This document shows positions 57,553-64,000 of a stretch of 64,000 bases of DNA, in pieces. The DNA lies in assembly GCA_002900995.3 (NCBI GenBank), contig CM035305.1, positions 1,054,001-1,118,000 of the forward strand. The letters are read 5' to 3'. The DNA comes from Ganoderma boninense. Taxonomy: Eukaryota; Basidiomycota; Agaricomycetes; Polyporales; Polyporaceae. The position numbers were made by a program, and so were the translations under genes. Within the stretch, counting starts at the first letter, position 1; the number at the start of each line of letters is the position of its first letter. The notes beneath the pieces were generated by a model. It was given only the letters and a program-made list of their open reading frames with translations. It was not told the origin of the DNA and ran no database searches.

Positions 57553-58721
57553 GGGGATCGCCGTGAAGTCAGGTCTAACTTCGAGCTTTCCTCAAAGCAA
57601 CACCGAGGGTATTTATCCATGGACTCGGTACCATGGCCGACCCCCAGAATAGTGGACTTGGTGCATCCTGAAGTCGAACCCCAGGCTAGCGAGCGAACGA
57701 GCTTCGGCGGGCGACCCTTTCTGGGCAACCCGGTAGACTGGAGTCGCCCTCGGCTGGAGCTCGTGCCCAAGACAGTGGAACTGTTGAGTCGGGATTCTGC
57801 CACGATGACGGCTGTATCTTACAGCATCCACATGCAGCGGCCTCTGTGCGAAATCGTTGGAGCATTCCCGAACTTTTCCTGGCGAAGGACCTGAAAGAAG
57901 TGGTAAACGGAGGTGCGGTACACCGACCCAAGACATTCAGGAAGGTTACGGGGACAGTCGAAGATCTTCTTCCCTGACCGCAGCGGGAGCCGACCGAGTT
58001 GCTCGCCATTATGAGAAATCGATAGAGCTGCCTCGAGGCATCCGAGTAGCCCGATGGAGAGCGGTCGTGAACGCGAAGAAGGGGGTCGGCGTCTTGCCAA
58101 GGTTGAGCATGACTGCCCCTTGGCTCCGTAGAGAACATCGCCGGCAAATTTAGGGCCAGTTATGCGCTACGCTGGCCATCAGCATTGCGAACTCTCCCAT
58201 GAATGCCGACTGCGTACCCACGTCTGTGCCATAACGTGCCGTATGGAGAAGGCGGGTGTGGGTTGACACTCTGCCAAGTCGGCGTCCGACGTTGGCGCTT
58301 GCAGGGAGAGGTGGTCAGCAAAGAAGATACCGTCACGAGAACCCATCTAGAGTACAATCCCGGGAACGTCGCTGCTCCTCTCACCTCATCTTCCCAATTC
58401 GACGTCAGGCAAGTCCCATTCCATTCCTGACTTATCAGTAAGAATCATGGAAGTTACCTCAGCACCGACTGCCCAGGATACCATGGCGCCAGCTGTCGGG
58501 CAAACGCGCAACCTGGTGAGCACTTATCATAGCATGAACGGATCGTACATTTCTCAGGGAAGTATTGTATATATAATTCCCAAGTCCGGACTAGGTACTG
58601 CATAATCTTTGTTCGAGCGCGTCTTGGTCCTAGTTCTTGCTCATGCCATTGAATTGTGGCGGAGAGCCGAAAGAGGATTAGGATAGTGTAGCGTTGCGGG
58701 CCAAAGGCAGCCGTGGGTCGT
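57553..58721. other. Intergenic between NRAMP and CDF copy 2
   Basis: About 1.17 kb upstream of NRAMP and downstream of CDF copy 2. Frames such as 57427-57894 (+) and 57420-57803 (-) overlap the NRAMP first exon and show no domain. No gene seen beyond the TATA-like element. Confidence 0.45.
57610..57616 (-). promoter_or_regulatory. TATA-like element of the NRAMP gene
   Basis: ATAAATA on the minus strand, about 58 bases before ATG 57552. A plausible position for a TATA box. Confidence 0.4.
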
Positions 58722-60719
58722 CTATAAGAATTTGCGGTGTTCCTACCGTCGGCGGATCGGACGTTAGTGTGAAGAATCAATTTGCGCATATAAGGCAGGC
58801 GAAAAGAAGGGGGTTCACGTACGGGAGTGTGGGTCGTCTCGTGGTCAACATGGACGAATGCGCGGCCGACATTCGGCAGGACCTCGATCTTGTCCTGAAG
58901 GGTTTGACTGAGATCATGCGCCTTCCAGAGCGGAGTGTTCGCGTCCATCACCACGTCGATTTCTACATAGTAATCCGGTCCGCTCTGGATACGTGGCGGA
59001 CGTTAGCCATTGGTCCCGGCCACCTCGACCGACTACGGGGTGAACCCACATGGTATGCTCGGACTGTGTCCACCTTCTCGATCTCATCGCTAAACGTCAT
59101 AACCTTGTAGATAAGGAGCTGAACAAAGTCGTGCGGCGCCGACTTGCCCGCGAGCAATTCAAACTGGTGGTAAATGGTGCGAGCCCACGCAATAATGACC
59201 CCGGCTGCGATCTGCGAGGGGGAAATGAATTGTCACCTATTTAGTACCTGGCAAGCTCCGCTGAGTTAGAGCGGCTTACAATGATGGCTCCCATCGGGTC
59301 AAGATCTGGGCATAAGAAGGTATAAGCCGAGAGAATCCAGGCGAGTAAGCGACACTACCACTCACACCACCTGAGCTTGCTCCCACCCGCAGACATGAGT
59401 AGACCTGTCGTCCAACACCCCCGATTGTAAGTTCCCTCCTCTTTCTCCCTGTACTCTCTGCTCCAGAGACTCACCGAAGCCGTTGATGAATAGGTCATTG
59501 CGGTGGTCCTCCCACAGTATTTGAACTTGGCTGGACGTCTTCCTGTAGCCGAGGCAGTATAAGAATAATAAGAACTTCACGCCTGTGGTCGCCATTAGCC
59601 ATCGGTGCCATTCGATTAGTGACACACGTACCGAGGGCCGCTGCGACGGAGATCAGAGACGGTACGTGGAGCTCGTTCGTTTCATCGTCGTCGCCATGGG
59701 TGACGAGCGACCGGGCGGACTCGACGATGACGACCAAGTTGACAGATCCCATACTTGATGAGGCGTTAGCATGCAAGGCATTCAAGCGGCCCATGCGAAC
59801 GCAAACGTGACGTACAGAAAACCTGACGAGATGGTGAGTCAGCCATTCCGTGGAAGCGGGCGTCTGATATGATGGCGCTCACCGTATACTATGTTTCCAA
59901 TGGTCTCGAGACGAGAGCCACCGACAGGCCATTTGTTCACATCGAGGGCATCGGCCTTCTTGTGAAGCCAGTACAGGAGGACATTACTTCCGATGTCGAA
60001 GACCGAGTCGATGCCAGTCGCCAAGAGCGACAACGAGAGCGACGAGATTGCCGCATACACTGCGCGTAGTCAGTGAAGCCGCCAAGAGAAGGGCAGACAA
60101 CTTACTCTGTAGGATGCAGAGACTCAGGTTGGCGAGAAGACTCGCCCAGACCGCGATCTTGACCTGTGGATCGTAAGATGAGCGCTGTGACGGAACGTAA
60201 GAGGGAAGATGGGCCCACGTACTGGTAGGCGAGCTGCCTCTTCCTCTACTCTGGCTTCGTTGGTGTGGTCTTCCATTGGCTTGAGGAGGTCATTGATGAG
60301 CTATATCGAGACAGACGGTTTAGAAGCATGTCGAGGCGGTTTAAGCATAAAGACAGGGCACACCTCGTTCTGTCGCTTGTGGTAGCATTCGAGCGACTTG
60401 CCCTTGCGGCGCTTGCGTAACTCTGAGAGTTGTTCATGGGTCTTCAGAGCTTTGCGAAACTTGAAGGGGTCGAGAGCCGGTTTGGGACCTGAGGCCCGCT
60501 CGACGTTGTCGAGCTGTTGGAGGAGATCCGGTACCGTTGTCTCGGATTGCTGTCGGCGGTTCCGTCACTGTGGGCATGCGGGCGCTGGGCTCACTTACTG
60601 TCGACAAAGACCCTGGCCGCGCGACGAGCGGCGGCTGCGACTTTCGCATCATCTGGGGATTGCTTGTGGTTGTGCATTGGGCTAGAGCAGGAAGCTTCGG
60701 GTTGTGGGGGGTGCAGCAT
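58722..60719 (-). CDS. Cation diffusion facilitator (CDF) metal transporter, Mn-like motifs (copy 2)
   Basis: Paralog of the gene at 51961-54015 with the same exon order. The most 3' plausible start is ATG 60719 (MLHPPQPEASCSSP); an in-frame ATG at 60818 is an alternative. The first intron takes phase-1 VFVDS to PKPALDPFKFRKALKTHEQL, then RKGKSLECYHKRQNE. Membrane part: KIAVWASLLANLSLCILQ (TM1), YAAISSLSLSLLATGIDSVF ending in D-x3-D (TM2), WPVGGSRLETIGNIVYG, FLMGSVNLVVIVESAR, VKFLLFLYCLGYRKTSSQVQ, ILWEDHRNDLFINGFG (TM5 D-x3-D), then IAAGVIIAWARTIYHQFELL (TM6 onward), DYYVEIDVVMDANTPLWKAH and AFVHVDHETTHTP. The last intron leads to EHRKFL and TAG at 58722-58724, matching the C terminus of copy 1. 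No frame break was noted. Confidence 0.87.
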
Positions 60720-62433
60720 TTGAGCAAAGGGTGTGTAGGAGGGAGCCGAGGGAGTGGTACAGACTGCGATGGTCGTTCCTCTGCTCTGGGTGGGGCGTCC
60801 AGTCTGTCGGGCAGTCATCTCACACTGAATCTCAGGTCTCACTGCCGCCTCTGATCGGCCCACTCACCTCTTCGACGTTTGACTCGATGCTGGCGGCGAG
60901 TGGGGCGCTCTCCACTGCTACCCACCTCGATCGACGACGTGGACGACAGGGCGATGGTGGGGGCTTGTTGGGTGGAGAGGAAATTGGAGGGAGCTGTGCC
61001 CAGTGCGCGTCATGACGGCCCTCCGGTGCCAGCGGACTCTGAACTGCTGGCGCCGGGATGCTCTGCTGCTCTCGCCCAAACGCACCTCCTCCAGCCTCCT
61101 CGTGCGACGCTGCGGGCCTTTCATAGGCCTACCGCCAGCCCATCTCGCCGTCGTGCTCTACACGCACACGATTCCCCGTCCTCGACCCTTGACCGCACCC
61201 ACCCAGCGTGTGGTGCGAGTCGCAGGCCATCGCTCCTTTCTCATCTTATCCGATATCGGTCGTCGTTCTCATCATCATTCTCTCCCACGTGGCGCCGGTA
61301 CACCTCTTCCAACCACTCCTCGTTCACCGCCCTCATTCCTCCTGGGCTCTCCATTCAAGCCGCGACTGCAATGCTTTCTCAAGACAGCGGCCTCCTTCCC
61401 TTGGCCGTCTTTCTTGCCGTCCTTCTGTGAATACATCCCTCCGTCCCGTCTCTCTCGCGCAATCCTTTTCTCAAACACTCTTGTCTCGGACAGCTTTGCG
61501 CTCTTGGGGTGGTGCATCCTCTCGTCATGCATGGGGCGCTCCATCCTCTCCGCTCTCTCAGAGCTGTGGGACGTGGTTGTCCTCGGGGCTCAGTCAGGTG
61601 GAGGTGCCACCAACGTAAGGCGTCGCAGAAGCCCCGGCCACTGGGAGGATGAGGGGCTATTTGAGATGGAGTACAGAGGCCACGCCAGGATGGGCACCTT
61701 GTGACCCTCTTTCCGGTACACCCACTCTCACAGCCATCTCTGCCGCTCTGCTGACGCCTGCCCTAGACTCCCCTCCGTCGGCCACGCATTGCGGATATGG
61801 GCAGTCCTATGTACTGCCATGTCTTCTCTCCGCTTCGCTTCCGTGATGACATATCTTCGTATCTCTCGCCAGTCGCTTCTGCCGTTCTATCGCTGTGCTC
61901 TCTCGTCCTCACCTTGCTTTCCTATTCTATGCGAATGCCGTTATAAATCTGATGATTGTGGCACAGCCCGGCCCGCGCCCGCCTCGCATCATGGCCTATC
62001 ATGACATGTACATGTGGTGTCCGTGCTTGATAACCACACCCACGTTGCACTACTTAGCCAGGAGCGCCCACGACGTCTGAACTTCAACGCTGCGGCAGAC
62101 ACATCGTCAAGAGCTCCTTCTCCGCGTCTATGAATATTTCACGTTCGTTGGCTTCGTTCTTGGGGATGGACGATACGGACCCGAATAATCTGTCAGCCCC
62201 GAAGTGTGGACACGTCTTCAATGACGCGGCTAGCTCAAGAGTTTTCGATCGTCAGCCACTCCCAAACTTGGGGTATAAACCAGCATCTCTCGGTTGTTAT
62301 CCTCACCTACCCTCGTCCTTTGACCGCCGCGATCTCTCCGTGAGACCGCTAGCTGGTTGCTTTCGTTGCGCTTTCATATTTGCTGTCATACTAGCACCAC
62401 AGACTACGCCTACACCGCCCCTCCGCCCTCGAC
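60720..62433. other. Intergenic, no confident gene
   Basis: About 1.7 kb between CDF copy 2 and the secreted protein. Long plus-strand frames (61003-61704 and others) are Ser/Leu/Arg-rich with no domain, and no start or splice pattern stands out. CT-rich tracts around 61190-61480 inflate open-frame length. The TATAAA at 62274 marks the next gene's promoter. Confidence 0.45.
62274..62279 (+). promoter_or_regulatory. TATAAA upstream of the secreted protein gene
   Basis: TATAAA about 155 bases before ATG 62434, preceded by a CCCAAACTTGGGG palindrome-like stretch. The spacing fits a leader of about 120 bases. Confidence 0.4.
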
Positions 62434-63432
62434 ATGAGGCTTTCGTCGACAAGCTCGTCGCTGATCCTGGCGACTCTCGCGGTCTCATCCTCGTCGGTCT
62501 CGCTCGCAGCCCCGACCGAGCCCGGCGCTCTCGACGAGGCCATGGCTCATTCGCCCTCCGAATTGCAGATCATTGCCATGGCCGGTCGTTCTGAACAGGT
62601 AGCCTCTGGCTTGGTACCGGCTCCGATGAGCGACTCTGATCCCATACACGGTGAGTTTCTACACATAAGGCGTTGTCCATCTCAGCTGATGCTCTCACAA
62701 TCAGCTGCCATGGTTGAGGAAATGCTCGCCCGCAGAGGCCTGTTAGATACCGTCGGAGGACTACTCGGAGGCCTACCGGTCGTGGGGCCTATCCTGGAAC
62801 CTCTCGTAGGGACGTTAAAGTCTCTGTTGAATAGTCTTGGTCTCTCGCTAGACGCTGTCCAGAATAACACGGTGGACGCGCAATCGACCCCATCGCTCAC
62901 CGCCGACCAGATCCGCACAGTTGCTCTCGCCATCGCCAACGCACACAACGCCATGCAAGCTGTAATGGCTCGGCCGGGCAATCTCACCGCTCGCGGCCAG
63001 ATTGCGCAGTGGGATGCGGCCTCGGACTCTCCTCCGGCCTCGTCTTCCAGCTCAGATGCCGGGTCGGCGACTCCGTCGTCCTCCTCTAGCACACCCACCC
63101 CCTCTGGGAACGCGACCAGTAGCACGGGCGGCACCGCCCCAACTCCGCCGGTGGCCCTGCCCGTCCCGCCGAACTCGCCCACTACCATGGCCTCCGCGGT
63201 CTCTCCCCCGAAGGTCAGCGCGCCTCCTGCCCTCTTCGCCTTCGCGTCCAGGATGATCGCCCCGGTGTTCATCAAGGCCGGGCAGAACAAGGTCGAGGTC
63301 TCCATGAGCGGCGGCCCCGCGACGACTTTCACGGGCAACTCGTCGAGTGCGACTTCGACCAGCGGGGAGGCATCGACACTCGCTACTACGACCGCCGTGG
63401 ACTCCACCTCCACCTACACGGCCGGGCCTTGA
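62434..63432 (+). CDS. Secreted serine/threonine-rich protein, unknown function
   Basis: Not a recognised family. ATG 62434 opens a signal peptide, STSSSLILATLAVSSSSVSL, cleaved near AAPTEPG. A 54-base in-frame intron (about 62652-62705) joins SDSDPIH to AAMVEEMLARRG. A hydrophobic helical block follows, GLLGGLPVVGPILEPLVGTL, then an Asn-containing segment (LDAVQNNTVD) and TVALAIANAHNAMQAV. The second half is Ser/Thr/Pro-rich (PPASSSSSDAGSATPSSSSS), consistent with heavy O-glycosylation, and ends TSTYTAGP at 63432 with no GPI omega site or trailing hydrophobic tail. It may be a cell-surface or extracellular protein. Part of the mature protein may self-associate through the Leu/Gly/Val block (inference). 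The reading through the intron is seamless, so length alone does not reveal it. Confidence 0.7.
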   Translation: MRLSSTSSSLILATLAVSSSSVSLAAPTEPGALDEAMAHSPSELQIIAMAGRSEQVASGLVPAPMSDSDPIHGEFLHIRRCPSQLMLSQSAAMVEEMLARRGLLDTVGGLLGGLPVVGPILEPLVGTLKSLLNSLGLSLDAVQNNTVDAQSTPSLTADQIRTVALAIANAHNAMQAVMARPGNLTARGQIAQWDAASDSPPASSSSSDAGSATPSSSSSTPTPSGNATSSTGGTAPTPPVALPVPPNSPTTMASAVSPPKVSAPPALFAFASRMIAPVFIKAGQNKVEVSMSGGPATTFTGNSSSATSTSGEASTLATTTAVDSTSTYTAGP

Positions 63433-64000
63433 AGGACTTCGAGATGCCGTGTACCTGCGCACCCAGACGACGTAGTCGTTGAGTCCCGTCCGGACCTCTC
63501 CATATTGGCTGCTACGATGCTATTCTACATGGACACAATGGCTCGGATTATCTTATTCTCCCTTAATTCCTTATACCTATACCCCGTCAATACAGTATCT
63601 TACACACTCGTAATCCCGACATCACCGATGTACCTTCCTGTCATAATACACGCACATGACGTCGCTGCTTGACCGCGAACGCCGAGTCGAAAAGTGAAGA
63701 AGGGGGTCGAACGTAAGGCAGCCAATGCCATCAGAACGCACGGAGCAGTCGCTTTTGACAGGTTCGAGAGAGAATATTGCCTGGACGTCTCGGAGTTAGT
63801 GGGACGTGGGCCGCTCACGCGAACCGGCGGCGGAGTGTGTTTACATACATGGCAAATTCGCGAGTACGATTTGGCGAATAGAAAATACAGCGGCAGATGA
63901 AGGGGTGGAGAGAATGCGGAAACGTGAAGAGTTTCTAGTTCCTGGGGTCGCCGCGACGCTGTTGTTCTCATTCATTGTATGCGGCCCCGCGCGGGATACA
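63433..64000. other. Right-edge region, no gene seen
   Basis: After the secreted protein's stop. A minus-strand frame (63600-63971, 123 codons) has no recognisable domain. The window ends before any clear next gene. Confidence 0.45.

Noticed and set aside
61003..61704. 233-codon plus-strand frame in the CDF copy 2 / secreted-protein interval
   Set aside because: CT-rich low complexity with no domain, splice pattern or believable start context.
1..64000. Search for a mobile element, CRISPR array, rDNA, biosynthetic gene cluster or viral insertion
   Set aside because: No transposase, reverse transcriptase, terminal repeats, regularly spaced repeats, rRNA motif, polyketide/NRPS/terpene synthase or viral gene could be recognised.

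Overview
The window is nuclear DNA from a filamentous basidiomycete fungus, most likely an Agaricomycete. The evidence is GC-rich sequence, compact genes cut by many short GT-AG introns of about 50-80 bases, no operons, and gene families typical of that group: a HET-domain protein, a CYP monooxygenase, a secreted RlpA-like double-psi barrel pair, an Ark/AAK1 kinase with a very long disordered tail, EXO5 with a serine/alanine-rich insert, and PRP22. No rRNA, convincing tRNA, transposon, CRISPR array or viral gene was seen. Exon structures were inferred by hand from splice signals and conserved protein motifs.

Layout. 0-5 kb: a mitochondrial ribosomal protein uL10m (running off the left edge), an intronless HET-domain gene and a 3-hydroxyisobutyrate dehydrogenase-like gene, all on the minus strand. 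5-12 kb: an Ark/AAK1-family kinase (+) and a Ctr copper transporter (-). 12-22 kb: a P450 gene flanked by two paralogous secreted RlpA-like genes, then the exonuclease V gene EXO5 and a decayed P450 fragment. 23-25 kb: an unknown serine-rich membrane-anchored protein. 26-35 kb: two DEAH-box RNA helicases head to head, a DHX29/DHX57/YLR419W-type gene (-) and the splicing helicase PRP22 (+), sharing about 207 bases between start codons. 35-38 kb: an NXT1/p15-like NTF2 protein and a 2-oxoglutarate/Fe(II) oxygenase. 40-52 kb: the AP-3 delta adaptin, a germinal-centre (Ste20/GCK) kinase and an unusual E2 ubiquitin-conjugating protein. 52-61 kb: an NRAMP metal transporter between two CDF metal transporters whose motifs resemble the manganese type. 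62-63.4 kb: a secreted serine/threonine-rich protein.

Points that stand out. (1) A CDF-NRAMP-CDF block, all on one strand, looks like a metal (probably Mn) homeostasis cluster. (2) At least seven genes carry apparent one-base frame breaks in conserved coding sequence, most but not all at short homopolymers. Homopolymer consensus errors are the simplest explanation, but essential genes such as PRP22 are hit, so any automatic annotation will be wrong there. (3) One RlpA-like gene uses a GC-AG intron where its paralog uses GT-AG. (4) A P450 relic keeps the intron position next to the haem cysteine. (5) The E2 protein joins a cysteine-rich N-terminal half to a BIRC6/UBE2O-like UBC domain.
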